Shown here: one piece after another, positions 1 to 8,490 of the stretch
How the letters are laid out: each line of letters starts with the position of its first letter
Position numbering within the stretch: the stretch's first letter is position 1
Assembly: GCA_030446485.1 (NCBI GenBank)
Contig: JAUJNF010000011.1
Coordinates: 1-64,000 of the forward strand
DNA: 64,000 nt
Source of the DNA: Thermoleophilaceae bacterium
GTDB taxonomy: Bacteria > Actinomycetota > Thermoleophilia > Solirubrobacterales > Thermoleophilaceae
Direction of reading: 5' to 3'
Notes under the pieces: generated by a model
What the model was told of the DNA's origin: nothing
What the model saw: the letters and a program-made list of their open reading frames with translations, nothing else
Database searches by the model: none
Made by a program: the position numbers and the translations under genes

Positions 1-249
1 ATCAAGCGCGGCGGCAAGGTCTGGATCAACATCTTCCCGGACAAGCCGGTCACCGCCAAGCCCGCCGAAACCCGCATGGGCTCCGGCAAGGGCTCCCCGG
101 AGGGGTGGGTGGCGGTCGTCAAGCCCGGGCGCGTGATGTTCGAGCTCTCCGGCGTGCCCGAGCCGCTGGCCCGCGAGGCGATGCGCCTGGCCGGCCACAA
201 GCTGCCGATCAAGACGAAGTTCGTTACGCGTGAAGGGGTCGAGGCGTGA
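1..249 (+). CDS. rplP: 50S ribosomal protein L16, C-terminal part (cut by window edge)
   Basis: An open frame enters from the left edge and ends at TGA 247-249. Its 82 residues match the C-terminal two thirds of bacterial L16, including the segment [20 protein letters not shown] that reaches towards the tRNA sites of the large subunit, and the ending KLPIKTKFV. The start lies outside the window. The following rpmC starts at GTG 246 inside this stop codon, the usual L16-L29 coupling in the S10 operon. The identification rests on family conservation and gene order. Confidence 0.96.
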   Translation: MKRGGKVWINIFPDKPVTAKPAETRMGSGKGSPEGWVAVVKPGRVMFELSGVPEPLAREAMRLAGHKLPIKTKFVTREGVEA

Positions 250-470
250 AGCCGACCGAGGTGCACAGCATGGCCGACGACCAGCTCGTGCAGCACATCG
301 ACGAGGCGCGGAAGAACGCCTTCGGGCTCAAGTTCCAGCACGCGACTGGGCAACTTGAGAACACCGCGGGCCTGCGCAGCGCCAAGCGGGATGTCGCGCG
401 CGCGCTCACCGTGGCCCGCCAGCGGGGGATCGACGTCGAGCGCGAGCTTCGGAGGCAGCGCGATGAGTAA
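246..470 (+). CDS. rpmC: 50S ribosomal protein L29
   Basis: This 74-residue protein is L29, which sits near the polypeptide exit tunnel and forms part of the docking site for trigger factor and SRP. The two-helix signature is visible: [18 protein letters not shown] near the C-terminus corresponds to the conserved helix. Translation starts at GTG 246, overlapping the rplP stop, and ends at TAA 468-470, overlapping the rpsQ start at 463. The overlaps indicate translational coupling in the S10-spc operon. Confidence 0.95.
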   Translation: MKPTEVHSMADDQLVQHIDEARKNAFGLKFQHATGQLENTAGLRSAKRDVARALTVARQRGIDVERELRRQRDE

Positions 471-876
471 CGGGAACGCGCAGCGAACGCCGGAGGAGCG
501 GGCCGCCCAGCGCCTCGAGCACCGCCGCAAGAACGCGGCCGAGCGCCGGCGTTACCGGTTGAAGCAGCGGGAGAAGCGCGAGTCCGGCTCCGGCCCCGCG
601 GCTGAGCCGCCGGTCGAGGACCACGGCCCCGGCCGCCCGCGCGAGCGGCGCGGCGTGGTGGTGTCCGACAAGGCCGACAAGACGATCACCGTGCGCATCG
701 ATTCGGCGCGCATGCACCGGGTCTACGGCAAGGTGGTGCGCGAGTCCACGCGGCTGCACGCCCACGACGAGCGCAACGAGGCGGGCACGGGCGACACGGT
801 GCGCGTGGTCGAGAGCCGCCCGCTCAGCCGCACCAAGCGCTGGCGCCTGCTCGAGGTCCTGGAGCGCGCCAGGTGA
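463..876 (+). CDS. rpsQ: 30S ribosomal protein S17 with a long charged N-terminal extension
   Basis: S17 is a primary 16S rRNA binding protein of the small subunit. The OB-fold core begins near residue 60 with [15 protein letters not shown] and continues through the [20 protein letters not shown] stretch. At 137 residues it is clearly longer than the usual 80-90, because about 55 highly charged residues rich in Arg, Glu and Ala precede the core. ATG 463 is the only good start upstream of the core and overlaps the end of rpmC. The extension could be a lineage-specific rRNA-binding tail; this is inference. Confidence 0.94.
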   Translation: MSNGNAQRTPEERAAQRLEHRRKNAAERRRYRLKQREKRESGSGPAAEPPVEDHGPGRPRERRGVVVSDKADKTITVRIDSARMHRVYGKVVRESTRLHAHDERNEAGTGDTVRVVESRPLSRTKRWRLLEVLERAR

Positions 877-1241
877 TCCAGAACGAGACACGCCTGCGGG
901 TGGCCGACAACAGCGGCGCCCGTGAGATCCTCTGCATCCGCGTCAGCGGTGGCTCCCGGCGGCGCTACGCCGGCGTGGGCGACGTGATCGTCGGCACGGT
1001 CAAGCAGGCCATCCCGCACGGCTCGGTCAAGAAGGGCGAGGTGGTGCAGGCGGTGGTGGTGCGGACGCGCAAGGAGTTCGGCCGCGAGGACGGCACCTAC
1101 ATCTCCTTCGACGAGAACGCCGCCGTGCTGATCGACCCGCAGCGCAACCCGCGGGGCACGCGCATCTTCGGGCCGGTGGCCCGCGAGCTGCGCGACCGCA
1201 ACTTCATGAAGATCGTCTCGCTCGCCCCGGAGGTCCTCTAG
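873..1241 (+). CDS. rplN: 50S ribosomal protein L14
   Basis: The 122-residue protein is L14, located at the subunit interface. The family start ([19 protein letters not shown]) and end ([12 protein letters not shown]) are both present, and the length is normal. Translation starts with GTG 873 inside the rpsQ stop and ends at TAG. It is followed after three bases by rplX, as in the standard spc operon order S17-L14-L24-L5. Confidence 0.97.
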   Translation: MIQNETRLRVADNSGAREILCIRVSGGSRRRYAGVGDVIVGTVKQAIPHGSVKKGEVVQAVVVRTRKEFGREDGTYISFDENAAVLIDPQRNPRGTRIFGPVARELRDRNFMKIVSLAPEVL

Positions 1242-1244
1242 ACA

Positions 1245-1577
1245 ATGGCCGCAAAGGTGCGCCGGGACGACATGGTGAAGGTGATGGCGGGCAAGGCCCG
1301 TGGCCGCACCGGACGCGTTCTGCGCGTGAACCCCAAGAAGCAGCAGGTCTTCGTCGAGGGCTGCAACATGCAGAAGCGCCATCAGCGCCCGCGGACCATC
1401 GCCGACACCCAGCGCGGCGGCGAGGTGGGCGGCGTGATCGAGGCCGAGGGCCCGATCCACATCTCTAACGTGATGCTCCTCGATCCCACCAGCAACGAGG
1501 CCACCCGGGTCGGCATGAGCCGCGAGAACGGCCAGCGCACCCGGATCGCCCGGCGATCCGGAGAGGCCATCGACTGA
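1245..1577 (+). CDS. rplX: 50S ribosomal protein L24
   Basis: L24 helps to nucleate assembly of the large subunit and lies at the tunnel exit. The N-terminal KOW motif is visible as [19 protein letters not shown], followed by the conserved [13 protein letters not shown] segment. The 110-residue length is normal. ATG 1245 lies three bases after the rplN stop, and rplE starts one base after the L24 stop codon. Confidence 0.96.
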   Translation: MAAKVRRDDMVKVMAGKARGRTGRVLRVNPKKQQVFVEGCNMQKRHQRPRTIADTQRGGEVGGVIEAEGPIHISNVMLLDPTSNEATRVGMSRENGQRTRIARRSGEAID

Positions 1578-1578
1578 C

Positions 1579-2183
1579 ATGCCCCTCGCAACCGCCACCA
1601 TCACGCCGCGCTTCAAGGAGCGCTACCAGTCCGAGATCCGCCCCCAGCTGCACGAGCGCTTCGGCTACTCGAGCGTCATGCAGGTGCCGAAGCTCCAGAA
1701 GATCACCCTCAACATGGGCGTTGGCGAGGCCAAGCAGGACACCAAGATGCTGGAGGCCGCCGAGCAGCAGCTGGCCACGATCGCGGGGCAGAAGCCGAAC
1801 ATCCGGCGGGCCCGAAAGTCGATCGCCGCCTTCAAGCTGCGCGAGGAGATGCCGGTCGGCCTCGCCGTGACCCTCCGCGATGCGCGCATGTACGAGTTCC
1901 TCGACCGCCTGATCTCGGTGGCCATCCCGCGCATCCGCGACTTCCGCGGCCTCAACCCTCGTTCCTTCGACGGCCGCGGCAACTACTCGATGGGCGTCCG
2001 CGAGCAGATCATCTTCCCGGAGATCGACTACGACGCGATCGACCAGGTGCGCGGGCTCGACGTGAACATGACCACCACCGCGACCACCGATATCGAGGCC
2101 TTCGCCCTGCTCGAGGCCTTCGGCATGCCCTTCGCCCGCGAGGGCGACCGGGCGACGACGACGAATCAACCTTCCAGAGCTGA
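1579..2183 (+). CDS. rplE: 50S ribosomal protein L5 (C-terminus disturbed by a probable indel)
   Basis: L5 binds 5S rRNA and contacts the P-site tRNA. Conserved blocks are intact: [11 protein letters not shown] near residue 40, the [15 protein letters not shown] loop and the IIFPEIDYD strand. L5 is normally 180-190 residues. The literal frame instead runs to 2364, straight through the complete rpsN gene in another frame, which is not plausible. A stop at TGA 2181-2183 in the neighbouring frame, just before the rpsN ribosome-binding site, would end the protein at about 201 codons. I infer a small indel between about 2140 and 2180. Homology is solid; the last residues are uncertain. Confidence 0.85.
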
Positions 2184-2195
2184 CAAAGGACCCCA

Positions 2196-2381
2196 TTGGC
2201 CAAGACCTCACAGGTGGTGCGACAGCAGCGCCCCCAGAAGTACAAGACGCGCAACTACAACCGCTGCCGGCGCTGCGGGCGCCCGCGGGCCTACATGCGC
2301 AAGTTCGGCCTGTGCCGGATCTGCCTGCGCCAGGTGGCCCACGAGGGCTACGTGCCCGGCCTGACGAAGTCGAGCTGGTAG
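2196..2381 (+). CDS. rpsN: 30S ribosomal protein S14, zinc-binding (type Z)
   Basis: This 61-residue protein is the short zinc form of S14. Two CxxC pairs ([11 protein letters not shown] and [11 protein letters not shown]) form the zinc knuckle. It lies in the head of the small subunit. The start is TTG 2196, chosen because the sequence [13 protein letters not shown] begins there and AAAGGA lies a few bases upstream (about 2185-2190). No zinc-free S14 paralogue is seen in the window. Confidence 0.95.
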   Translation: MAKTSQVVRQQRPQKYKTRNYNRCRRCGRPRAYMRKFGLCRICLRQVAHEGYVPGLTKSSW

Positions 2382-2391
2382 GTCAACGGCG

Positions 2392-2788
2392 ATGAGCATG
2401 ACCGACCCCATAGCGGACTTCCTGACGCGGATCCGCAACGCGCTCGTGGCCGAGATGGACATCGTCGACATGCCGGCCTCGCGCTTCAAGACAGAGATCG
2501 CCCGCATCCTCCAGGAACAGGGCTACATCGAGGGCTACTCGACCGAGCCGGCGCGCGTGGGCCAGACCCTGCGCGTGCGCCTCAAGTACACCGAGGACCG
2601 CCAGCCGGTGATCTCCGAGATCCGGCGCGTCCCGGCCAGGGCGGCGCACCTACGTCTCCGGCGCGCAGATCCCCAAGGTGCTCGGCGGCATGGGCACCGC
2701 GATCATGTCCACCTCCAGCGGCGTGATGACCGGCCACGACGCCCGCCGTAGCGGCGTCGGCGGCGAAGTGGTGGCCATCGTCTCCTGA
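2392..2788 (+). CDS. rpsH: 30S ribosomal protein S8 (frameshift near 2630)
   Basis: S8 is a primary 16S rRNA binder in the platform. The N-terminal half ([17 protein letters not shown] through [17 protein letters not shown]) is read from ATG 2392. The C-terminal half ([19 protein letters not shown], then [11 protein letters not shown] before TGA 2786-2788) is in another frame. The break lies at GTC-C-CGG around 2630, where the conserved Ser codon between Val and Arg appears to have lost two bases. Both halves are fully conserved, so a sequence error is likelier than a dead gene. The stop overlaps the rplF ATG. Confidence 0.9.
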
Positions 2789-3320
2789 TGAGCCGCATCG
2801 GCAAACAGCCCATTCCGCTGCCCACGGGCGTCGACGTGTTCATCGAGCCGGAGCTCGTGCGCGTGACCGGTCCGAAGGGCAACCTCGAGGAGCGGATCTC
2901 GAGCGCGATGGCCGTCGAGCAGAGCGACGGAGAGGTGCTGGTCAAGCGCCCGACCGACCGGGGGAGCACCGCGCGCTGCACGGGCTCACGCGCAGCCTGA
3001 TCTTCAACATGGTCCAGGGCGTGACCGACGGCTTCGAGAAGCGCCTGCAGATCCAGGGCGTCGGCTACCGAGCTGCGCTGCGGGGCAGCGACCTCGAGCT
3101 CAGCGTCGGCTTCTCGCACACCGTGCACATCCCGGCGCCGTCCGGCATCACCTTCGAGGTTCCGGTGCCCACGCAGATCACCGTGCGAGGCATCTCCAAG
3201 CAGGCTGTGGGCGAGGTGGCCGCTCGCATCCGCAAGGTGCGCCCGCCCGAGCCCTACAAGGGCAAGGGGATCCGCTACGAGGGCGAGCAGGTGCTGCGCA
3301 AAGTCGGGAAGCGGGCATGA
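2788..3320 (+). CDS. rplF: 50S ribosomal protein L6 (frameshift near 2958)
   Basis: L6 lies at the base of the L7/L12 stalk. Residues 1-58 are read from ATG 2788 ([15 protein letters not shown]...). The frame then breaks in a five-G run at about 2957-2961. Adding one G restores [21 protein letters not shown] and joins the C-terminal part ([15 protein letters not shown]), which carries the L6 signature. This is a one-base homopolymer deletion, most simply a sequencing error. The gene is coupled to rpsH (ATGA) and to rplR (ATGA at 3317). Confidence 0.91.
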
Positions 3321-3670
3321 GCACGACCACCAAGCCCGCCCAGCGCCTGCGCCGCCGCCGCCGCGTGCGCGCCAAGGTGCGCGGCTCGGCGGAGCGGCCG
3401 CGGCTGGCGGTCTTCCGCTCCAACCGCGGGATGGTCGCGCAGCTCATCGACGACGACAGCGCCCGGACCGTCGCGGCGGTGAACTGGACCGAGCAGGACC
3501 TGCGCGGCCTCGCGCCGATGGAGCAGGCCACCCGCGCCGGCGAGCTGATTGCCGCCCGGGCCAAGGAGGCCGGCACCGAGACCTGCGTCTTCGACCGCGG
3601 CGGCTACCGCTACCACGGGCGCGTGAAGGCCCTGGCCGACGCCGCCCGCACGGGCGGCCTGCGCTTCTGA
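3317..3670 (+). CDS. rplR: 50S ribosomal protein L18
   Basis: L18 binds 5S rRNA together with L5 and L25. The 117-residue protein has a strongly basic N-terminus ([12 protein letters not shown]), the conserved [20 protein letters not shown] strand and the ending [19 protein letters not shown] 3317 overlaps the rplF stop. A 64-base gap separates it from rpsE, the first real gap in the operon, and that gap contains a possible internal promoter. Confidence 0.96.
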   Translation: MSTTTKPAQRLRRRRRVRAKVRGSAERPRLAVFRSNRGMVAQLIDDDSARTVAAVNWTEQDLRGLAPMEQATRAGELIAARAKEAGTETCVFDRGGYRYHGRVKALADAARTGGLRF

Positions 3671-3717
3671 TGCGGCGCGCGCACCCTCGAACCCCCTGGG
3701 CGGTAAGACCTCTCAGG

Positions 3718-3723
3718 TACCCT
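3718..3723 (+). promoter_or_regulatory. Possible -10 hexamer upstream of rpsE
   Basis: TACCCT lies 11 bases before the rpsE ATG, in the only sizeable gap of the first half of the ribosomal operon. It fits the TANNNT pattern seen upstream of many other starts in this window. A clear -35 box is not visible. It could give rpsE-rpmD-rplO-secY an internal promoter; this is inference. Confidence 0.35.
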
Positions 3724-3734
3724 CGGTCTGAACC

Positions 3735-4349
3735 ATGGCACGCGATCGAGGCTTCAGCTCACAATCTTCCGACCTCCAGGAGCGGGTCGTCGAGATCAAC
3801 CGGGTGGCGAAGGTCGTGAAGGGTGGCCGCCGCTTCTCGTTCACCGCACTGGTGGTGGTGGGGGACGAGCGCTCGATGGTGGGCGTCGGCTACGGCAAGG
3901 CCAACGAGGTGCCGCTGGCCATCCAGAAGGGCGTGGAGCGGGCGAAGAAGAACCTCTACAAGGTGCCGATGCACGGCTCCACGATCACCCACCAGACCAC
4001 CGGCGTGCACGGGGCCGGGCGCGTGTTCCTGAAGCCCGCCTCCGAGGGCACGGGGGTGATCGCCGGCGGCGGCGTGCGTGCGGTGCTCGAGCTGGCCGGC
4101 ATCCGCGACGTGCTCTCCAAGTCGCTCGGCAGCCAGAACCCGATCAACCTCGTGCGGGCGACGATGGCCGGCCTCGAGTCGCTCAGGCGGCCGGAGGAGA
4201 TCGCGGAGATCCGCGGGCTCACGATCGCTCAGGTCCTGGGCGTCGACAACCGGGAGAACGGGAAGTCCGGGTCCAACGGCTCGTCCGGCGGCAACGGTGC
4301 CCTGGAGCCCGCCGCCGCCGAGACGGCCGCCGCGGGAGACGCCTCCTGA
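3735..4349 (+). CDS. rpsE: 30S ribosomal protein S5
   Basis: S5 functions in decoding fidelity and lies near the mRNA entry channel. The N-terminal double-stranded RNA-binding fold ([32 protein letters not shown]) and the C-terminal fold ([31 protein letters not shown]) are complete. At 204 residues it is longer than the usual 165-175 because of a low-complexity tail of Gly, Ser, Asn and Ala from about residue 175. Its stop overlaps the rpmD ATG. Confidence 0.96.
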   Translation: MARDRGFSSQSSDLQERVVEINRVAKVVKGGRRFSFTALVVVGDERSMVGVGYGKANEVPLAIQKGVERAKKNLYKVPMHGSTITHQTTGVHGAGRVFLKPASEGTGVIAGGGVRAVLELAGIRDVLSKSLGSQNPINLVRATMAGLESLRRPEEIAEIRGLTIAQVLGVDNRENGKSGSNGSSGGNGALEPAAAETAAAGDAS

Positions 4350-4525
4350 TGGCCGCGCTCAAGATCACCCAGTACAAGTCCTCGAACGGCGCCAACCCCA
4401 GGCAGCGCGCCGCGCTCCGCACCCTGGGCCTCGGGAAGATCGGCCGCACGGTCGAGCGCGAGGACCATCCCACCCTGCAGGGCACCGTGCACGCCGTTCG
4501 TCATCTGGTGAGGGTCGAGAGCTGA
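4349..4525 (+). CDS. rpmD: 50S ribosomal protein L30
   Basis: A 58-residue open frame between rpsE and rplO encodes L30: [14 protein letters not shown], then QRAALRTLGLGKIGRTV and the ending VRHLVRVES. The LGLGKIG turn and the RTV-x12-VHLV spacing are typical of the family. ATG 4349 overlaps the rpsE TGA, and the stop at 4523-4525 is one base before the rplO ATG. Length and gene order are standard. Confidence 0.95.
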   Translation: MAALKITQYKSSNGANPRQRAALRTLGLGKIGRTVEREDHPTLQGTVHAVRHLVRVES

Positions 4526-4526
4526 C

Positions 4527-5008
4527 ATGCCCGAGATCGGCCTTCACTCCCTGAAGCCGGCCGCCGGCTCGCGTCACCGCAAGAAGCGGGTCGGCCGCGG
4601 CGAGGGCTCCGGCCACGGCAAGACCTCGGGTCGCGGCCAGAAGGGTGCGGGATCGCGCTCGGGCTCGAAGAGCAACAGCGCCTTCGAGGGCGGGCAGATG
4701 CCGATCCACATGCGGATGCGCAAGCTGCGCGGCCCGCACATGAAGAAGTCGATGCCCTTCGAGATGTTCCGCACCCACACCCAGCCGGTGAACCTCCGCG
4801 ACCTCGAGGCGCGCTTCGACGACGGCGCCGAGATCACGCCCGACGAGCTCCAGCGCCGCGGCCTGGCCACGCGCAAGGGCGTGCCGGTGAAGGTGCTGGG
4901 CGACGGCGAGCTGTCGAAGCGGCTGACGGTGCACGCCCACGGCTCTCAAGCTCGGCGCGCGAGCGCATCGAGGCCGCCGGCGGCACGTGCCAGGTCGTGG
5001 GGGGCTAG
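4527..5008 (+). CDS. rplO: 50S ribosomal protein L15 (frameshift near 4945)
   Basis: L15 is a late assembly protein of the large subunit. The Gly-rich N-terminus (KKRVGRGEGSGHGKTSGRGQ) and the body up to SKRLTVHAHG are read from ATG 4527. One base, probably a T, is missing at about 4945. Restoring it gives [14 protein letters not shown], the conserved end of L15, followed by TAG 5006-5008. In the literal frame the protein runs wrongly into secY. The secY ATG follows directly at 5009. Confidence 0.9.
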
Positions 5009-6286
5009 ATGGGGCCGATCCAGACCTCTCCTCAGCGCGTTCCGCGCTGCGGACATCCGCCGAAAGATCCTCTTCACGATGGCGATGCTCGCCCTCTACC
5101 GCGTTGGGGCCTACATCCCGGCGCCGGGCATCAACATCGACGCCGTCGAGTCGATCGCCGAGAACTTCCAAGGCTCGAGCGTTCTCGGCTTCCTCAACCT
5201 CTTCTCGGGCGGCAGCCTCAGCGCTTCGCGATCTTCGCGCTCGGGATCATGCCCTACATCACCGCCTCGATCATCCTGCAGCTCATGCAGGTCGTGGTGC
5301 CGTCGCTGGAGAAGCTCCGCAAGGAGGGCGAGGTCGGGCAGCAGAAGATCACGCAGTACACGCGCTACCTCACCGTGGCGCTGGCCTTCGGCCAGTCGAT
5401 CGGCTACGTGTTCCTCTTCCGCAGCTTCTCGGCCGCCGGCGGGCAGGACGTGGTGGACGACTTCTCGTTCGCGCGCGTCTTCCTGATCGTGATGACCCTC
5501 ACGGCGGGCTGCGTGATGATCATGTGGTTCGGCGAGCTGATCACCCAGCGCGGCATCGGCAACGGCATCTCGCTGATGATCTTCGCGAGCATCGTCGCGG
5601 GCCTGCCCAACGGCATCACCGCCTGGTGGACCAACCCCGATCAGATCTTCAAGGTCATGATGCCGTTCCTCGCGCTGGGCATCATCGCGGCCATCGTCTA
5701 CATCCAGGAGGGGCAGCGGCGAATACCCGTGCAGTACGCCAAGCGCGTGGTCGGCCGCCGCATGTCCGGCGGCGGCTCCACCTACCTGCCGCTGCGCGTG
5801 AACATGGCCGGCGTGATCCCGGTGATCTTCGCGGCCTCGCTGATGGCCTTCCCGCCGACGGTCGGCGAGCTCAGCCAGGCCGATTGGGCGCGCGACTTCT
5901 CGGCGTTCTTCAGCCCGAACGGCGCGGCGTACCTCGTGGGCGAGTCGATCCTGATCGTGCTGTTCACCTACTTCTACACGGCGGTCACGTTCAACCCCGT
6001 GGAGCAGGCCGACAACCTCAAGAAGTACGGCGGGTTCATACCGGGGGTGAGACCCGGCCGGCCAACGGCCGAGTTCCTCGATCGCATCCTGGCCCGGCTG
6101 ACCTTTCCCGGAGCGCTCTACCTGGCGGCCGTGGCCGCGGTGCCCACCATCCTGATCAACCAGACCGGTGCGAACTTCTTCTTCGGCGGCACCTCGATCC
6201 TAATCGTCGTGGGCGTGGCGCTCGACACCATGAAGCAGCTCGAGGCGCAGCTGATGATGCGGAATTACGAGGGGTTCTTGAAGTAA
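5009..6286 (+). CDS. secY: Preprotein translocase subunit SecY (two frameshifts)
   Basis: SecY forms the protein-conducting channel of the Sec translocon in the cytoplasmic membrane. Family blocks are present in three frames. The N-terminus RRKILFTMAMLALYRVGAYI is followed, after a missing base near 5222, by RFAIFALGIMPYITASII and the rest through the C-terminal MMRNYEGFLK. An earlier break near 5030 separates the first eight codons from this. Ten hydrophobic segments can be traced. Both breaks are one- or two-base indels, most likely sequence errors because secY is essential. Position after rplO and before adk is canonical. Confidence 0.9.
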   Translation: MGPIQTSPQRVPRCGHPPKDPLHDGDARPLPRWGLHPGAGHQHRRRRVDRRELPRLERSRLPQPLLGRQPQRFAIFALGIMPYITASIILQLMQVVVPSLEKLRKEGEVGQQKITQYTRYLTVALAFGQSIGYVFLFRSFSAAGGQDVVDDFSFARVFLIVMTLTAGCVMIMWFGELITQRGIGNGISLMIFASIVAGLPNGITAWWTNPDQIFKVMMPFLALGIIAAIVYIQEGQRRIPVQYAKRVVGRRMSGGGSTYLPLRVNMAGVIPVIFAASLMAFPPTVGELSQADWARDFSAFFSPNGAAYLVGESILIVLFTYFYTAVTFNPVEQADNLKKYGGFIPGVRPGRPTAEFLDRILARLTFPGALYLAAVAAVPTILINQTGANFFFGGTSILIVVGVALDTMKQLEAQLMMRNYEGFLK

Positions 6287-6321
6287 GGAGCCGGTGCGGT
6301 CGCCGCGACCGCCGCTTGGGT

Positions 6322-6407
6322 CGGGTTGGCAGTTGGCGAGTTGGCAGATGGCGTTGCCCAACGGCCAGGTGGCGCCCGGAATTGGCCAACTGCCCACTGC
6401 GAACCCG
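6322..6407. repeat. Heptamer-type imperfect palindrome between secY and adk (locus A)
   Basis: The left arm reads as heptamers GTTGGCA GTTGGCG (A) GTTGGCA GATGGCG. The right arm, on the opposite strand, reads GTTCGCA GTGGGCA GTTGGCC. Both arms begin with CGGGTT at the outer ends and enclose about 30 bases, so the RNA could form a long interrupted hairpin. It begins 36 bases after the secY stop. It belongs to the same heptamer family as the arrays at 46174, 51697, 55927 and 58377. Confidence 0.7.
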
Positions 6408-6423
6408 TCGGTACTGCCCGCGA

Positions 6424-6429
6424 TAGCCT
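6424..6429 (+). promoter_or_regulatory. Possible -10 hexamer of adk
   Basis: TAGCCT lies 11 bases before the adk ATG and no Shine-Dalgarno is visible between them. This fits a short-leader or leaderless transcript starting after the heptamer palindrome. No convincing -35 box is seen. Confidence 0.4.
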
Positions 6430-6440
6430 CCCCGCTTCTC

Positions 6441-7109
6441 ATGAGCGAGCTCAACCTCATCCTGGTGGGACCACCCGGCGCCGGCAAGGGCACGCAGGCC
6501 GACCGGCTGCGCAAGGACCACGACCTGCCCTACTACTCCACGGGCGACATCCTGCGGGCCGCCGTGAAGGAGGGCTCGCCGCTCGGCAAGGAGGCCGGGG
6601 ACTACATGAAGCGCGGCGATCTGGTGCCCGACGAGGTCATGTGCGAGGTGATCATGGAGCGCGTGGACGGGGAGGAGGCGGCCGGCGGCTTCCTGCTCGA
6701 CGGCTTCCCGCGGACGGTGCGCCAGGCCGAGGTGCTGAGTGACCGGCTCGATGCCCGCGGGCGCGACCTGACCGCCGCCCTGCTCATCGACGCCCCGGAC
6801 GAGGAGGTCATCAAGCGCCTGTCCGGGCGGCGGGTCTGCGCCGAGAACCAGCACACCTACCACCTGCTATTCAACCCACCGAAGCGTGAGGGCGTCTGCG
6901 ATAGGGACGGCTCGCCGCTGCTGCAGCGCGACGACGACCGGGAGGAGACGGTGGCCTACCGGCTGCGCGTGTTCCACGACCAGACCAAGCCGCTGATCGA
7001 GTGGTACGAGTCGAAGGGGCTGCTGCGGCACTTCGACGGCAGCCGGGCGCCCGACGAGGTACACCAGCGGATCAGCGCGGCCCTCGCCGAGCTCGAGGAG
7101 GCGGCGTGA
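6441..7109 (+). CDS. adk: Adenylate kinase
   Basis: Adk interconverts ATP + AMP and 2 ADP in the cytosol. The P-loop GPPGAGKGTQ is at residues 10-19, the AMP-binding GFPRTVRQAE near 92-101, and the LID lies around 130-165. The LID is of the long type, but its zinc site looks incomplete: the first pair reads C-A-E-N instead of CxxC, and the second C-D-R-D. ATG 6441 gives 222 residues, the normal length, and excludes upstream in-frame sequence that lies in the repeat. The TGA overlaps the map GTG. Confidence 0.96.
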   Translation: MSELNLILVGPPGAGKGTQADRLRKDHDLPYYSTGDILRAAVKEGSPLGKEAGDYMKRGDLVPDEVMCEVIMERVDGEEAAGGFLLDGFPRTVRQAEVLSDRLDARGRDLTAALLIDAPDEEVIKRLSGRRVCAENQHTYHLLFNPPKREGVCDRDGSPLLQRDDDREETVAYRLRVFHDQTKPLIEWYESKGLLRHFDGSRAPDEVHQRISAALAELEEAA

Positions 7110-7900
7110 TCGTCCGCAAGACCCCGGCGGAGATCGAGCAGATGGCCGCCGCGGGGCGCATCCAGGCCCGAACGCTCAACCTGCTGCGTGCCAAGGCCCG
7201 CCCGGGCGTGGCCACCGGCGACCTCGACGAGGCGGCCGAGCGCTTCATCCGCTCGCAGGGCGCCGAGCCGGCGTTCAAGGGCTTTCGGGGGTTCCCGGGC
7301 TCGATCTGCGCCTCGCCGAACTCGATGGTGGTGCACGGCATCCCCGGGCCCTACGAGCTCAAGCGGGGCGACATCCTCTCACTCGACGTGGGCGTGATCC
7401 ACGGCGGCTGGGTGGCCGACGCCGCGATCACGGTCCCGATCGGCTCGGTCGGTCCGGTCGCGAGCCGGCTGATGGCCACCACCCGCGCCTCGCTGGACGC
7501 GGCGGTCGAGCAGTGCCGTCCCGGCAACCGCCTCGGCGACGTGTCGCACGCGGTGCAGGCGCGGGTCGAGGCGGACGGCTTCTCGATCATCCGGGCGCTC
7601 GTGGGTCACGGCGTCGGCCGCGACATGCACGAGGACCCGCAGATCCCGAACTACGGCGAGCCGGGCACCGGCGTCCGGCTCGAGGAGGGGATGGTTCTCG
7701 CCATCGAGCCCATGACCACGGCGGGCACCCATCCCATCCGTATGGGCGGCGACAACTGGGCCGTCTACTCGCAGGATGGGTCCCTGGCCGCCCACTTCGA
7801 GCACACGGTGGCGATCACCGCCGAGGGTCCGCGGATACTCACGCCGTGGCACCTCGAGGAGGCGCGACGGGCGCCGGCGGTCGAGGCGGGGGCGGCCTAG
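7106..7900 (+). CDS. map: Type I methionine aminopeptidase
   Basis: Map removes the initiator Met from nascent proteins and uses a two-metal centre. Ligands are visible: Asp in LSLDVGVI, Asp in VADAAITV, His in [12 protein letters not shown], Glu in LAIEPM and Glu in [12 protein letters not shown] 7106, overlapping the adk stop, is chosen because the family begins with [12 protein letters not shown]; the 264-residue length is normal. In many relatives infA follows map, but here a short gap leads directly to rpmJ. Confidence 0.95.
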   Translation: MIVRKTPAEIEQMAAAGRIQARTLNLLRAKARPGVATGDLDEAAERFIRSQGAEPAFKGFRGFPGSICASPNSMVVHGIPGPYELKRGDILSLDVGVIHGGWVADAAITVPIGSVGPVASRLMATTRASLDAAVEQCRPGNRLGDVSHAVQARVEADGFSIIRALVGHGVGRDMHEDPQIPNYGEPGTGVRLEEGMVLAIEPMTTAGTHPIRMGGDNWAVYSQDGSLAAHFEHTVAITAEGPRILTPWHLEEARRAPAVEAGAA

Positions 7901-7907
7901 GGTTTGC

Positions 7908-7913
7908 TACCCT
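7908..7913 (+). promoter_or_regulatory. Possible -10 hexamer of the rpmJ-rpsM-rpsK-rpsD-rpoA-rplQ block
   Basis: TACCCT lies in the 82-base gap between map and rpmJ, about 70 bases before the rpmJ ATG. A short hairpin (CGGACC 7927-7932 with GGTCCG 7941-7946) follows in the would-be leader. Together they could form an internal promoter and leader in the place where infA is usually found. No -35 box stands out. Confidence 0.3.
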
Positions 7914-7982
7914 ACGCGGTCGGCATCGGACCGACTCCTGGGTCCGAAGCTCTATCTCTCTACCAAGGTACCCCGCGGAGCG

Positions 7983-8096
7983 ATGAAGGTCCGAGCTTCA
8001 GTCAAGCCCATGTGCGAGAAGTGCAAGATCATTCGTCGTCACGGCGCGGTCTTGGTGATCTGCCAGAACCCCCGCCACAAGCAGCGGCAGGGCTAG
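7983..8096 (+). CDS. rpmJ: 50S ribosomal protein L36 (zinc form)
   Basis: The 37-residue protein starts [19 protein letters not shown] and ends [11 protein letters not shown]. The zinc ribbon ligands Cys11, Cys14, Cys27 and His32 are all present, so this is the C+ form. The length matches the family exactly. It is followed after 12 bases by rpsM, as in the alpha operon. Confidence 0.97.
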   Translation: MKVRASVKPMCEKCKIIRRHGAVLVICQNPRHKQRQG

Positions 8097-8108
8097 GGAA
8101 GGACGTCT

Positions 8109-8489
8109 TTGGCGCGAATCGCCGGCATCAACATCCCCCTCAACAAGCGCGTTGAGATCGGGCTCACCTACATATACGGAGTCGGCGCCTCGCGGGCCCG
8201 GCTCCTCACGCAGCAGACCGGCGTGGACCCCGACACCTACGTCAAGGATCTGACCGACGACGAGGTCATCCGCCTGCGCGAGGCCATCGACAACGACATC
8301 AACGTCGAGGGCGACCTTCGGCGCGAGCGCTCACAGAACGTCAAGCGGCTCCAGGAGATCGGCGCCTACCGCGGCCTGCGTCACCGTCGCGGCCTGCCGG
8401 TCGACGGGCAGCGCACGAAGACCAACGCCCGCACGCGCAAGGGACCCAAGCGCATGCAGGTGGCCGGCAAGAAGAAGGTGAGCAAGTAG
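8109..8489 (+). CDS. rpsM: 30S ribosomal protein S13
   Basis: S13 sits in the head of the small subunit and contacts the P-site tRNA and the B1 bridge. The family start [20 protein letters not shown] and the C-terminal signature [20 protein letters not shown] are intact; length 126. The start is TTG 8109, supported by GGAAGGA a few bases upstream and by alignment to the conserved first residues. rpsK starts one base after its stop. Confidence 0.96.
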   Translation: MARIAGINIPLNKRVEIGLTYIYGVGASRARLLTQQTGVDPDTYVKDLTDDEVIRLREAIDNDINVEGDLRRERSQNVKRLQEIGAYRGLRHRRGLPVDGQRTKTNARTRKGPKRMQVAGKKKVSK

Positions 8490-8490
8490 C

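Noticed and set aside
2630-5230. Programmed frameshifting in rpsH, rplF, rplO and secY
   Set aside because: No slippery sequence with a stimulatory structure is shared, the breaks are at different G/C runs, and these genes are not known to use recoding. Sequence errors explain them better.
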